Shown piece after piece: positions 8,347-16,705 of a stretch of DNA of 64,000 bases. This DNA is from G963665495 sp963665495 (lineage in GTDB: Bacteria > Desulfobacterota > Desulfovibrionia > Desulfovibrionales > Desulfovibrionaceae). The stretch is taken from NCBI GenBank assembly GCA_963665495.1, contig OY762289.1, positions 4,960,001 through 5,024,000 on the forward strand, written 5' to 3'. Numbering within the stretch: the stretch's first letter is position 1; each line of letters begins with the position of its first letter. Both the position numbers and the translations under genes were made by a program. A model generated the notes under the pieces. It saw only the letters and a list, made by a program, of their open reading frames with translations, did no database searches and was not told where the DNA came from.

Positions 8347-8874
8347 TTATTGCGTCAGACTAGTTGCTGCAGGGGGAACGGACGCATTCGAATTACTGCG
8401 TGGGGAAACCCAGATTTCGAGCAGCGTGGAGAATTTGCCGTTCGTGATATTCATGACGCAGATACGGTCGATCTTTTCAAAAACAAGAATGGTCCGGTTG
8501 GATTTGAAAGCGCTCAGAAGACTCCAGCCGTCTTTATTCATGTTGTTGATAAAAAAGCTGGTAAGGGAAAGAATTTCAACCTTACCCTCGAAAACCATAA
8601 CACCGGTTTTCTGATTGGGTGTTTCAAGAATAAAGGACTCGTTGGTTTGCAGCTCCATTTCCTTAGGCACAAGGATGTCGTCGAAATCATAATAAAAATC
8701 TGTGGGGCCCGGATCAGGCGCCGGTGCGGGTGCCACTGAACCGTCGGCAGGTTCCGCGGCGGGATCGGTAACTTTGGGCGTGCAGGCGGCAAGACTGCAG
8801 ACAACAAGACAGACAATGCAAAAAATCAAAAACCTGGGGTTTTTAGAAGCAGGGGAAAAAAATGGACGAAGCAT
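8347..8874 (-). CDS. Putative lipoprotein of unknown function
   Basis: 175 residues. A hydrophobic signal (FLIFCIVCLVVC) ends in a lipobox SLAAC near residue 31, then an Ala/Pro/Asp-rich linker (about 37-57) and a small folded domain with VMVFEGKVEILSLTSFF. The ATG has a perfect AAGGAGG site. Predicted to be attached to the periplasmic face of a membrane. The folded part resembles the short stress/assembly lipoproteins often seen in this family of bacteria, but no family name can be given with confidence. It heads the coaBC operon and is divergent from queA. Confidence 0.75.
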   Translation of the reverse strand: MLRPFFSPASKNPRFLIFCIVCLVVCSLAACTPKVTDPAAEPADGSVAPAPAPDPGPTDFYYDFDDILVPKEMELQTNESFILETPNQKTGVMVFEGKVEILSLTSFFINNMNKDGWSLLSAFKSNRTILVFEKIDRICVMNITNGKFSTLLEIWVSPRSNSNASVPPAATSLTQ

Positions 8875-9120
8875 GAAGGCCTCCTTAAAATTCGGAAATA
8901 CGTATCATGAAAACGAAAAAGCAGCTTGCTGGAATAGTACGTGTCGGACAGTCTTCAACGAGTACCAATTGTCATATGGCATACATGAGCCTGCCTGAAA
9001 CCGCAAATTTATTTAGCCGCTAAGGACTGGAAAAAGTACGTACAGTGTACTAGGGAACCCTTCTCGAGGCGGCGCAGCAAAAGCCGCAATTCGTGCAATG
9101 AGAAAAAAAGGAAAGCCAGC

Positions 9121-10209
9121 ATGACGAATGTGCCGGAAGAATACGCCCTGGACAGCTATGATTATATTCTGCCGGAGGAGCAGATCGCCCAGACACCCGC
9201 GGAAAAACGCGATGCTTCGAAACTGTTTGTATTGAACAGGGGCACAGGTGCGATGGAACTGGTGTCGTTCGCGGATCTGGGAAACTTCCTGCCGGAAAAC
9301 GCGCTGATACTCGCCAATAACTCCAAAGTCTTGCCTGCCAGAATCATAGGCACCACTCCCACAGGGGGAAAAGCGGAATTTCTGTTGCTGACTCCCCTTC
9401 CGCTGCTGCAGGCGGAGCAAAAAGAAGGCGGATGGCAAAGCGCCGCGGCTGAAGGCTTGCTGCGTGGTTCTCGTCGCCGCAAGCCTGGAGATCTGATGTA
9501 CTTCACAGAGGATTTGCAGGTGGAAGTGGTTTCTGTGGGCGACTTCGGGCAAAGCAAGGTCCTGCTGCACTGGCGGGGCGATATCTACGCCATTTTTAAT
9601 TCCGTGGGCAAACCGCCTCTGCCTCCGTATATCAAACGCGACGCTGTGGCCAAAGATACGGGGCGTTACCAGACGGTTTTTGCCAAAGCAGCCAAACAGG
9701 GATCCGCTGCCGCTCCGACTGCGGGATTGCATTTTACGCCGGAGCTGCTTGCATCGTTGAAAGCTGCAGGCCATGACTGGGCCGAGGTGACCTTGTACGT
9801 CGGTTACGGGACCTTCAGCCCCGTACGTGAGGAGGATATCCGCAATCATCAGATGCATGAGGAATATGTGGAATTGCCCGAGGAAACCGCTGAAGCTGTC
9901 CGCGCAGCCAAAGAGCAGGGACGACCTGTCGTAGCGGTCGGCACCACCACGGTACGTACGTTGGAAGGCGTGTATGCCCGCCTGGGTGAGGTTGCCCCGT
10001 ACAAGGGCCCCATCAACTTATTTTTGAAGCCGGGAAGCCGCTTTGGTGTCGTGGATCATATGATAACCAATTTTCATCTTCCCCGTTCGTCGCTGTTGAT
10101 CATGATCAGCGCCTTTGCCGGTCGCGAGCGTGTGCTTCGAGCTTATGCCCGTGCCCTGGAATTGGGGTGCCGTTTCTACTCCTACGGTGACGCCATGTTG
10201 ATTTTATAG
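9121..10209 (+). CDS. queA: S-adenosylmethionine:tRNA ribosyltransferase-isomerase
   Basis: 362 residues, as expected for QueA. Seen: DYILPEEQIAQTPAEKRDASKL at the N-terminus, PLPPYIKR near 165-172, the strongly conserved TAGLHFT near 200, VGTTTVRTLE near 278 and TNFHLPRSSLL near 316. The enzyme transfers and isomerises ribose from SAM onto preQ1 in tRNA, giving epoxyqueuosine. The ATG follows an AGGAAAG site. It is divergent from the lipoprotein-coaBC operon, with about 246 bases of shared upstream DNA. No preQ1 riboswitch was recognised there. Confidence 0.96.
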   Translation: MTNVPEEYALDSYDYILPEEQIAQTPAEKRDASKLFVLNRGTGAMELVSFADLGNFLPENALILANNSKVLPARIIGTTPTGGKAEFLLLTPLPLLQAEQKEGGWQSAAAEGLLRGSRRRKPGDLMYFTEDLQVEVVSVGDFGQSKVLLHWRGDIYAIFNSVGKPPLPPYIKRDAVAKDTGRYQTVFAKAAKQGSAAAPTAGLHFTPELLASLKAAGHDWAEVTLYVGYGTFSPVREEDIRNHQMHEEYVELPEETAEAVRAAKEQGRPVVAVGTTTVRTLEGVYARLGEVAPYKGPINLFLKPGSRFGVVDHMITNFHLPRSSLLIMISAFAGRERVLRAYARALELGCRFYSYGDAMLIL

Positions 10210-10575
10210 TTAGCAGGTAGGCAAATGGGCATTGATTTTTATTTCATTTGTCGTAATTCTATTCTCTCACGCTTATGATTGAGGAAGAAGTGCAACCAGA
10301 TTCTTTTTCCCGTTCTCAGATAATGCCGTACGCCTCTGTCAGGTCCGTACGTTATTTGCGGGCACCGCATGTGGTGCCGTACGCCCGGCATTTCACGCCG
10401 CTTTCAGGACGCCGCCTGTCTTTCAGTTATCGTCCGGTAGCTTTTTTTGTCTTTAGCTCAATATGGAAAGAAGCGGAGTGTCGACTGTCCGGGAAGGGAA
10501 AAAGTGCGCATCACTGCCTGTGGCCGCTGTGGCCGTTCAAGGCGGAATAGAAACAACTCCAGCCGAGGAAGTGGC
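10210..10575 (+). other. 366-base intergenic region between queA and korD
   Basis: No convincing gene. It contains a short hairpin with arms GGCACC and GGTGCC at 10361-10378 and three CGTACG palindromes within about 60 bases around 10327-10382. The open reading frame at 10275-10550 lacks a ribosome-binding site and has no recognisable protein features. The promoter for the kor operon is expected here, but no clear -35/-10 pair was found. Confidence 0.4.
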
Positions 10576-10821
10576 ATGTCACGAATCAAAATCATCGAAG
10601 AACGCTGCAAAGGCTGCCTGCTTTGTACGACGGTCTGCCCGGTGCAGATCATTGTGCAGTCCAACCGCATTAATGAGCAGGGCTATAAAGTGGCCGAGGT
10701 GCCGGAAGCCGACATGGAGAAGTGTACGGGCTGCACCTCCTGCGCCATGATCTGCCCTGATTACGCCATTCGCGTGTGGCGGACGAAGAAGGCGAAAGCC
10801 GCATCCAAGGAGGACAGCTGA
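10576..10821 (+). CDS. korD: 2-oxoacid:ferredoxin oxidoreductase, ferredoxin-like delta subunit
   Basis: 81 residues with two [4Fe-4S] motifs: CKGCLLCTTVCP at about 11-22 and CTGCTSCAMICP at about 53-64. It passes electrons from the catalytic TPP subunit to free ferredoxin. The ATG at 10576 is chosen over upstream in-frame codons because AGGAAG precedes it and family members begin this way. Its stop overlaps the alpha-subunit start by one base (TGATG), the first of four overlapping genes korDABC. Confidence 0.92.
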   Translation: MSRIKIIEERCKGCLLCTTVCPVQIIVQSNRINEQGYKVAEVPEADMEKCTGCTSCAMICPDYAIRVWRTKKAKAASKEDS

Positions 10822-11891
10822 TGAGCGAAAAGCAGGGTGAACGTAAATTTTTCAAAGGCAATGAGGCCATTGCTTACGGGGCGATGGCTGCCGGGTGCAA
10901 ATGCTATTTCGGCTACCCCATCACGCCGCAGAACGATATTCCCGAATTGCTTTCCAAGGTGTTGCCGGATGCCGGCGGACAGTTCGTTCAGGCGGAAAGT
11001 GAAGTGGCGGCCATCAACATGCTGCTGGGCGCAGCCGCCTGCGGCATCCGCAGCTTCGTTTCCTCGTCCAGCCCGGGCATTTCGCTGATGTCCGAAGGCA
11101 TTTCCTACATCGCGGGCTCGCAGTTGCCCGGCGTCATAGTAAACATGAACCGGGGCGGCCCAGGTCTGGGCGACATCGGCCCCTCCCAGGGCGACTATTT
11201 TCAAGCGGTGAAAGGCGGCGGACACGGCGATTACAACCTGTTCGTGCTGGCTCCCGCAACCTGCCAGGAAGCTTACGATATGATGATCGAATCTTTCGAT
11301 CTGGCCTACAAGTTCCGCAATCCCGTAATGATTCTTGCGGATGCTATCCTGGGCCAGATGAAAGAACCTGTCATGGCCTGGACGCCTGAAGCCGTGAAGG
11401 AAGACGAAGGGCTGGACTGGTGCCTGACCGGCGCCAAGGACCGCCAGGTTCGCCTGTTGAAGTCCCTGTATCTGGAAGAAGGCGCTCTGGCCAACCACAC
11501 GCGTACGCTGCTCGAAAAATACGAAGCCATGAAACCGCTTGCTCGCGCCGAGTCTTTCATGACCGAAGACGCCGATATCGTTGCCGTGGCCTACGGCTCC
11601 ATCGGGCGTATCGTAAAAAGCACGGTACGCAAATTGCGCAGCCAGGGCATCAAGGCCGGTCTGTACAGACCGCAGACCCTGTACCCTTTCCCGGAAGCGG
11701 GATTGCTGCAGCTGGCCGAAGCCGGCAAACGTTTTCTGACCATCGAACACAACTGCGGACAGATGGTTCAGGACGTACGTTTGGCAATAAGAACCAAAGC
11801 CGATTCCGAATTCTTCGGCGTCATGCCCGGAGATCTGCCGGCCCCGGATATGTTTGAAGCTCCCATCAGGGACGCTGCAGGGAGGAACTAA
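10821..11891 (+). CDS. korA: 2-oxoacid:ferredoxin oxidoreductase alpha subunit
   Basis: 356 residues. The pyrimidine-binding domain starts with FFKGNEAIAYGAMAAGCKCYFGYPITPQN, followed by SEVAAINMLLGAA, SSPGISLMSEG and RGGPGLGDIGPSQGD, all typical of KorA/VorB alpha chains. The C-terminal domain includes ADIVAVAYGSIGRI. With the beta chain it forms the TPP site that oxidatively decarboxylates a 2-oxoacid to acyl-CoA and reduces ferredoxin. AGGA lies before the ATG, which overlaps the korD stop. 2-oxoglutarate is the likeliest substrate because of the separate small delta chain, but 2-oxoisovalerate cannot be excluded. Confidence 0.92.
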   Translation: MSEKQGERKFFKGNEAIAYGAMAAGCKCYFGYPITPQNDIPELLSKVLPDAGGQFVQAESEVAAINMLLGAAACGIRSFVSSSSPGISLMSEGISYIAGSQLPGVIVNMNRGGPGLGDIGPSQGDYFQAVKGGGHGDYNLFVLAPATCQEAYDMMIESFDLAYKFRNPVMILADAILGQMKEPVMAWTPEAVKEDEGLDWCLTGAKDRQVRLLKSLYLEEGALANHTRTLLEKYEAMKPLARAESFMTEDADIVAVAYGSIGRIVKSTVRKLRSQGIKAGLYRPQTLYPFPEAGLLQLAEAGKRFLTIEHNCGQMVQDVRLAIRTKADSEFFGVMPGDLPAPDMFEAPIRDAAGRN

Positions 11892-12685
11892 TGGACAGTG
11901 CAGCTGAAAAACTTGTTTATGATCTGAGTGCGGCGCAGTTTGACCGCCCCACGCACTATTGTCCGGGCTGCCACCATGGTATCGCGCATCGTCTTGTGGC
12001 GGAATGCCTGGTGGAAATGGACCTTCTGGAAAAAGCCATCTGTATCGGCTCCGTGGGCTGCTCGGTGTTTATTTACAATTATCTCAAGGTGGACAGTGTG
12101 GAAGCCCCTCACGGCCGCGCTCCGGCAGTGGCCACCGGCGCCAAACACGCCCGTCCGGATGCTTTTGTCTTCAGCTACCAAGGCGACGGCGACCTGGCTT
12201 CCATCGGCATGGCTGAAATCATGCATGCGGCCAACCGCGGCGAACGCATCAGCATCGTGTTCATCAACAACACGGTCTACGGCATGACCGGCGGACAGAT
12301 GGCCCCCACCACGCTGGTGGGCCAGTGCACCACCACTTGTCCGGGCGGACGCTGCCAGGACCGGGAAGGACTGCCCATCAGGATGGCCGAGATCATCGGC
12401 GGCCTGGGCGGGGTGGCTTATTCCGCACGGGTGGCCACCACTAACGTCAAGCAGATCATCCAGGCCAAGAAGGCCATCAAAAAAGCCTTTGCCTGTCAGA
12501 TCGAAGACCGCGGGTTCGGATTCGTGGAAATGCTCTCCGCCTGCCCCACCAACTGGAAAATGAGCCCCATCGCCGCCAACGAGCGCGTTGTCAATGAAAT
12601 GATCCCGTACTTTCCGCTCGGAGTGTTCAGGGATGTCACCGACGGTACCCACGAGTGTGTCGCTGATCTGGAGGAAAAGGCATGA
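11891..12685 (+). CDS. korB: 2-oxoacid:ferredoxin oxidoreductase beta subunit
   Basis: 264 residues. Thiamine-pyrophosphate subunit with YCPGCHHGI at about 23-31, the GDGDLASIG Mg-TPP motif near 97-105 and NNTVYGMTGGQMAPTT near 130-145. It pairs with KorA at the catalytic centre. The start overlaps the korA stop by one base (TAATG) after a GGAGGA site, so expression is coupled. The region is among the most GC-rich of the window, in keeping with a well-expressed central enzyme. Confidence 0.94.
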   Translation: MDSAAEKLVYDLSAAQFDRPTHYCPGCHHGIAHRLVAECLVEMDLLEKAICIGSVGCSVFIYNYLKVDSVEAPHGRAPAVATGAKHARPDAFVFSYQGDGDLASIGMAEIMHAANRGERISIVFINNTVYGMTGGQMAPTTLVGQCTTTCPGGRCQDREGLPIRMAEIIGGLGGVAYSARVATTNVKQIIQAKKAIKKAFACQIEDRGFGFVEMLSACPTNWKMSPIAANERVVNEMIPYFPLGVFRDVTDGTHECVADLEEKA

Positions 12686-13233
12686 GCTTATATCAGGATG
12701 TGATCATAGCCGGCTTTGGCGGCCAGGGAGTGATGCTCATCGGAAATCTGCTGGCCTACGCGGGCATGGAGCAGGGGCTGAACGTCACCTACCTGCCGGT
12801 GTACGGTCCGGAAATGCGCGGCGGCACGGCCAACTGCACCGTGGTGATTTCCGAAGATGAAATCGGTTCGCCCATCATTCAGAGCCCTGTGGGACTGATC
12901 GTCATGAACAGGCCTTCGCTGGACAAATTCCAGCCGCGTCTCCAGGACGGTGGCCTGCAGATCATCAATTCCTCATTGGTCGATCTGGACCTGACGGAAA
13001 AGCAACGGGTGCAGACTTACGCCATTGCGGCCAACGAAGTGGCCGAAAGCCTGGGCAACGCGCGTATGGCCAATATGGTGGCCATCGGCGCATTCGTTGA
13101 AGCTTCAGGCGTCATGCCCATAGATACCGTTGTCAAAAGCCTGGAAAAGGTGATCTCGCCGCGCTACGCGAAAATGATTCCCAAGAACGCCGAGGCCATC
13201 CGGGCCGGGGCCGAGCAACTGGTCAAACAATGA
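12682..13233 (+). CDS. korC: 2-oxoacid:ferredoxin oxidoreductase gamma subunit
   Basis: 183 residues, usual for the gamma subunit. It opens with VIIAGFGGQGVMLIGNLLAYAG and carries VYGPEMRGGTANCTVVIS near 47-64, both standard for the gamma family. It binds CoA-side elements of the oxidoreductase and completes the delta-alpha-beta-gamma complex. Start and korB stop overlap in ATGA; its own stop overlaps the aroE start likewise. Confidence 0.93.
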   Translation: MSLYQDVIIAGFGGQGVMLIGNLLAYAGMEQGLNVTYLPVYGPEMRGGTANCTVVISEDEIGSPIIQSPVGLIVMNRPSLDKFQPRLQDGGLQIINSSLVDLDLTEKQRVQTYAIAANEVAESLGNARMANMVAIGAFVEASGVMPIDTVVKSLEKVISPRYAKMIPKNAEAIRAGAEQLVKQ

Positions 13234-14045
13234 TAACAGCTCCTGAAAAGCTCTTTGGCATTATCGGCCACCCTTTGGGGCATTCGTTGAGCCCGGTTCT
13301 GCACAACTGGGCTTTTCAGGAATTGAGCTTGCCTTATGTCTACTGCAGCTGGCCGGTAGCACCGGATTCTCTGGAGCAGTTCATGGCCGCAGTACGCGTG
13401 CTGCCCATCGCCGGTTTGAGCGTTACTATTCCGCACAAGCAAGCCGTACGGGCTTTTCTGGACGGCGAAAGCGACAGCGCCGCCGCCATCGGGGCCGTGA
13501 ATACGGTTTATTGGCGCGATGGCGCCCTGCTGGGCGAAAATACGGACGTTAGCGGCTTTCTGGCGCCGCTGCGTGGCCGCAAGTTTTCCTCAGCCCTTGT
13601 TCTGGGCGCCGGAGGGGCCTCCAGAGCGGTTTTGGCCGGTCTGCGCGACCTGGGAGTCAAAGAAATCTTTTTGACCAACAGAACCGCCTCCAAGGCCCAA
13701 CAGCTGGCTGATGAATTCAGCGCAGTATTTGTGCCCTGGGAGGAGCGTGCCGGCTGTGCGGCTGACTTGCTCGTGAATTCGACTCCCCTGGGCATGAAGG
13801 GCGACAATCAGACTAAAAGCCCCTGGCCGGCGTCTCATTTTACGCCGGGCCAGGTGGCTTACGATCTTGTCTATAATCCGCAACAGACTCTTTTTCTGGC
13901 TCAGGCCGGGGAGAAAGGGCTGGAATGCATCGACGGCCTTTCCATGTTCGTGGCCCAGGCCGCGCTGCAGTTCGAACTCTGGACCGGCCAGCAGCTGCCG
14001 GTGCAGGGCGCCAGAAGCCTGGTGCAGCAACAGTTGTCTTCCTGA
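13230..14045 (+). CDS. aroE: Shikimate dehydrogenase
   Basis: 271 residues, normal AroE. Shikimate-binding SLSP is near residues 19-22, the catalytic lysine is in SVTIPHK near 69-75, GAVNTVY is near 93-99, NTD near 109-111, and the NADP Rossmann loop GAGGASRA near 129-136. The C-terminus keeps GLSMFVAQAALQFELWTG. It reduces 3-dehydroshikimate in chorismate synthesis. Overlap with korC (ATGA) means co-translation with the kor operon, an uncommon partnership; chorismate also feeds the futalosine genes at the other end of the window. Confidence 0.95.
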   Translation: MITAPEKLFGIIGHPLGHSLSPVLHNWAFQELSLPYVYCSWPVAPDSLEQFMAAVRVLPIAGLSVTIPHKQAVRAFLDGESDSAAAIGAVNTVYWRDGALLGENTDVSGFLAPLRGRKFSSALVLGAGGASRAVLAGLRDLGVKEIFLTNRTASKAQQLADEFSAVFVPWEERAGCAADLLVNSTPLGMKGDNQTKSPWPASHFTPGQVAYDLVYNPQQTLFLAQAGEKGLECIDGLSMFVAQAALQFELWTGQQLPVQGARSLVQQQLSS

Positions 14046-14074
14046 ATAATCGCAGCAAAGACTGCGTACGTTGT

Positions 14075-14488
14075 TTACTCCTGCGGTTCGTACTGCATGA
14101 TCATCAGGAATGCGCCGGCATTGTCCTGGATCACTGCGAAAATCCCCACCTTTTGTACCGGTGTTCCCGGAACTATGACTTTTCCTCCCATTTTCTCCAC
14201 TTTGGCCAGAGTGTCTTCAAGATTCTCGACCGTGACATAGGCGCCCCAGTTCGGGGGAATGTCCGGACTGCACAAAGGGAGCATGCCGGCAGCCATGAAT
14301 TCGCCCGCATGGGCGACAACATACAGTTGTCCTGCCATAGGGCCTTCGGCAATTGTTTCTTCCGTGTACGTCCAGCCGAAGATTTCCGTATAAAAAGCTT
14401 TGGCGGCAGCGAGATCCGGCGTCATCAGTTCGTTCCAGGAAAAAATACCTTGGCGCAGGTAATGCGTTTTTACGATTGAGTCATCCAT
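14075..14488 (-). CDS. VOC (glyoxalase/bleomycin-resistance fold) family protein
   Basis: 137 residues from the ATG at 14488, which has AGGAG at ideal distance; upstream in-frame Met codons are ignored. Motifs: FSWNELMTPDLAAAKAFYTEIFGWTY is the classic VOC N-terminal betaalphabeta entry, and a second half-repeat GAYVTVENLEDTLAKVEKMGGKVIV includes the usual I.VPG region. These proteins bind divalent metal and act on varied small substrates (glyoxalase, dioxygenase, isomerase). Substrate unknown. It reads toward aroE (convergent). Confidence 0.82.
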   Translation of the reverse strand: MDDSIVKTHYLRQGIFSWNELMTPDLAAAKAFYTEIFGWTYTEETIAEGPMAGQLYVVAHAGEFMAAGMLPLCSPDIPPNWGAYVTVENLEDTLAKVEKMGGKVIVPGTPVQKVGIFAVIQDNAGAFLMIMQYEPQE

Positions 14489-14595
14489 TGGATACTCCTT
14501 GAAAAAAGGTTCCGGCAAAAGTTGTTTCAGAAATGAGAAAAGATATTGCAAAGAAAAAGGTCGCAGGCAAGAGGCGGCTTATGAAAAAGGGATAA

Positions 14596-14689
14596 AAAAC
14601 GGACTTGCAGTTTCCGCGGGCGGGAGGGGCCGGAGAGCGAACCGCGCAGGGTTGGCACCGGCTCCAGACGGAAGCGGCAAGTCCGTTTT
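14596..14689 (-). ncRNA. 94-nt long hairpin after the lytic transglycosylase gene (structured RNA or unusual terminator)
   Basis: On the minus strand the 13-base arms AAAACGGACTTGC and GCAAGTCCGTTTT are perfectly complementary. Within them, further pairs line up in order: TTCCG with CGGAA, GGAG with CTCC, CCGG with CCGG, and AACC with GGTT around a small loop. The 3' arm runs into a stretch of six T residues, so it would work as a terminator, but it is far longer than the usual ones nearby (28-35 nt). It begins 15 bases after the mltD-like stop. No known RNA family was recognised. Either an oversized terminator or a processed small RNA. Confidence 0.45.
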
Positions 14690-14703
14690 GTTTCGTAGAG
14701 AAG

Positions 14704-16389
14704 CTAATCCAGGTAGACAACCACTTTGTCGCCAGGCTGGATAACGCTGTTGCGATTCATGTCGTTCCACTGCAGCAGACGCTGCGGAGATATGCTGAAT
14801 TTGCGGGCGATGCTCCAGAGCGTATCACCGGATTGGACACGGTAATTAGCAGGCCGGGCCTTTTTATCTGCAGTATGATATACGGGACTATACGGTTTTT
14901 TGGGCAGCAGCGCATACGTGGGCTGGCCGGAGTTGTGGCCGGGCACCCGGATGGATTTGCCCGCCACGAGTTCGCTTGGCGTGGAGAAATTATTGGCACG
15001 CATCAGAGAATTGACCGAACAGCCGAAGCGCTTGGAGAGGGAGTACAGCGTATCTCCCTGGCGTACGCGATAAGGTTCGCCAGCCGCGGCTGAAACGGCA
15101 GGGGCTGTCGGAATAGCGTAGTAGGAGTTGCGTTTTTTGGGAGTCTCTGCGTAAACCCGTGGAGGTTCTTGCGCATAGGAAGGTTTCGGGTCCGAACTGG
15201 CCAGTATTTGCGGCTGCACAGGGCCATTTGGAACGACGATGCGTTGTCCGGGCTGCAGCAGATTTGAATGGTAATTGTTAGACTGCTTCAGAGCGGTTAC
15301 CGTAGTGCCAAAGCGATTCGCAATGCGGTTCCAGCTGTCGCCGCGGACAACGGTGTAAGGCTGGTAAACGGCCAGAGAAGAACGCGAGCTGGACAGGAAC
15401 GATTTGACTGCTGCCACGGAAGAGACAGGGACGTACACGGTACAGACACGGTCGGGGGGAGTTCCCTGACGGCGGAACGCCGGGTTATGCATGGAGAAGT
15501 CTTCCCAGGTCATGCCGGAGGCCTGGGCGAGTCTGGAAAGGTCTGTTCCGCCCTTTACGTCGACTTCTGCAAGAGACGGAGCTTTGTCAAAACGTACGGG
15601 CCCGTAGCCGAGCAGTTCGAGGTTATTGGCGATTTTGACCATGGCGGCGAATCGCGGAACATAATAAAGGGTTTCGTCCTTGAGGCGTTTATCATCCGGC
15701 AGCGTATCGTTTCTTTTGTGGAGTTCGAAAAAATCTTTGGCGCCGCAACAGGCGATGGCGCGGCTTATTTTTCCTTCACCCGCGTTGTAAGCGGCGATGG
15801 CCAGAGACCAGTCGCCGAACATGTCGTGAAGCTTGGAAAGATAGGTGGCTGCGGCCACACTGGCTGCATACGGATCGCGCCGTTCATCGATCCACCAGTC
15901 ACAATGGAGACCGAAGCGGCGTCCGGTAAAAGGCATGAACTGCCAGACACCGGCCGCACCCGAACGGGAAACCGCCTGAGGATTGTACCCGCTTTCAATG
16001 AAGGCGAGATAGGCAAGTTCATCGGGCAGTCCGCGTTCTTTGAAGACCTGTTTGGCGTACGGCAGGTACAACTCCGCACGTTGCATCCAGACATGCAATT
16101 TGGCGTTGACGTCGCGGTGCAGAAAAATAAACTGTTCGCGTATCAGCCCCTGCGCATAGGCGTCTTTGGGGAAGCGTATGGCATATTCGGATTTCAACGC
16201 ACGAACTTCTTGTGGTGAAAGCAAATTGTCATTAAGTGGAGTGACTTTTCCAGGATCAGTTAATTCGGGTTCCAGTGTCTCGTAGTGATTTCCCATTTCA
16301 AGTTCAACGGATTGGATGGGAGCTTTCCGCGCACATGATGCGGAAAGCGTTATCAAAATGAAAAGGAACAGGATCATAAACTTGCGCAT
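14704..16389 (-). CDS. mltD: MltD-type membrane-bound lytic murein transglycosylase with LysM repeats
   Basis: 561 residues. A signal peptide with lipobox (LSASC near residues 15-19) anchors it. The SLT lysozyme-like domain at about 125-240 has the catalytic Glu in FIESGYNP and GAAGVWQFMPFTGR. Three LysM peptidoglycan-binding repeats follow at about 342-386, 440-485 and 512-560, each beginning with a V..GD(S/T)L-like pattern (VVRGDSW, VRQGDTLY, VQSGDTLW). It cleaves the MurNAc-GlcNAc bond to 1,6-anhydro ends in the periplasm during growth and recycling. The next downstream feature is the long hairpin at 14596-14689. Confidence 0.93.
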   Translation of the reverse strand: MRKFMILFLFILITLSASCARKAPIQSVELEMGNHYETLEPELTDPGKVTPLNDNLLSPQEVRALKSEYAIRFPKDAYAQGLIREQFIFLHRDVNAKLHVWMQRAELYLPYAKQVFKERGLPDELAYLAFIESGYNPQAVSRSGAAGVWQFMPFTGRRFGLHCDWWIDERRDPYAASVAAATYLSKLHDMFGDWSLAIAAYNAGEGKISRAIACCGAKDFFELHKRNDTLPDDKRLKDETLYYVPRFAAMVKIANNLELLGYGPVRFDKAPSLAEVDVKGGTDLSRLAQASGMTWEDFSMHNPAFRRQGTPPDRVCTVYVPVSSVAAVKSFLSSSRSSLAVYQPYTVVRGDSWNRIANRFGTTVTALKQSNNYHSNLLQPGQRIVVPNGPVQPQILASSDPKPSYAQEPPRVYAETPKKRNSYYAIPTAPAVSAAAGEPYRVRQGDTLYSLSKRFGCSVNSLMRANNFSTPSELVAGKSIRVPGHNSGQPTYALLPKKPYSPVYHTADKKARPANYRVQSGDTLWSIARKFSISPQRLLQWNDMNRNSVIQPGDKVVVYLD

Positions 16390-16705
16390 TCTCTCCTCCC
16401 GCCAGTTTGAACGAGCTGTTATTACAAGATGTTATGCCTGCTATACAAATAAAATGCCAACTATCTTATTAGAATTCTAGACTTTTTTTAACCAGTTGAA
16501 GGTTTGGAGAAAAAAGAAAAACTCTTGATCAAAAGAAAATGGTGGTATGAGAAGCAAAGATGAAAAAAATGTAATTTTGACAGTGGAAAAAAAGCGTATA
16601 GCTAAGAAAATGACGCCATCAATTGAAAATTATTAGATTTTTGGTAGAGTTTTTTCAGGTTTACAAAATGTAACCGACGGCAGTCGCAGAAATTGGTGAT
16701 AGATA
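16390..16705. other. 316-base AT-rich divergent intergenic region
   Basis: Lies between the mltD-like gene (minus) and rlmB (plus), so it should hold promoters for both. It is markedly more AT-rich than the flanks. A TTGACA at 16577-16582 is a possible -35 for rlmB but no well-spaced -10 was found. Nothing else recognisable. Confidence 0.35.

Noticed and set aside
10275..10550. 91-residue frame in the queA-korD gap
   Set aside because: No ribosome-binding site and unusual composition; overlaps palindromes.
10761..12652. Long antisense frames over korA and korB
   Set aside because: Both overlap highly conserved enzyme genes and lack motifs.
16577..16602. Promoter TTGACA/TATAGC before rlmB
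   Set aside because: Spacing is only 14 bases, so it is not a good sigma-70 promoter.
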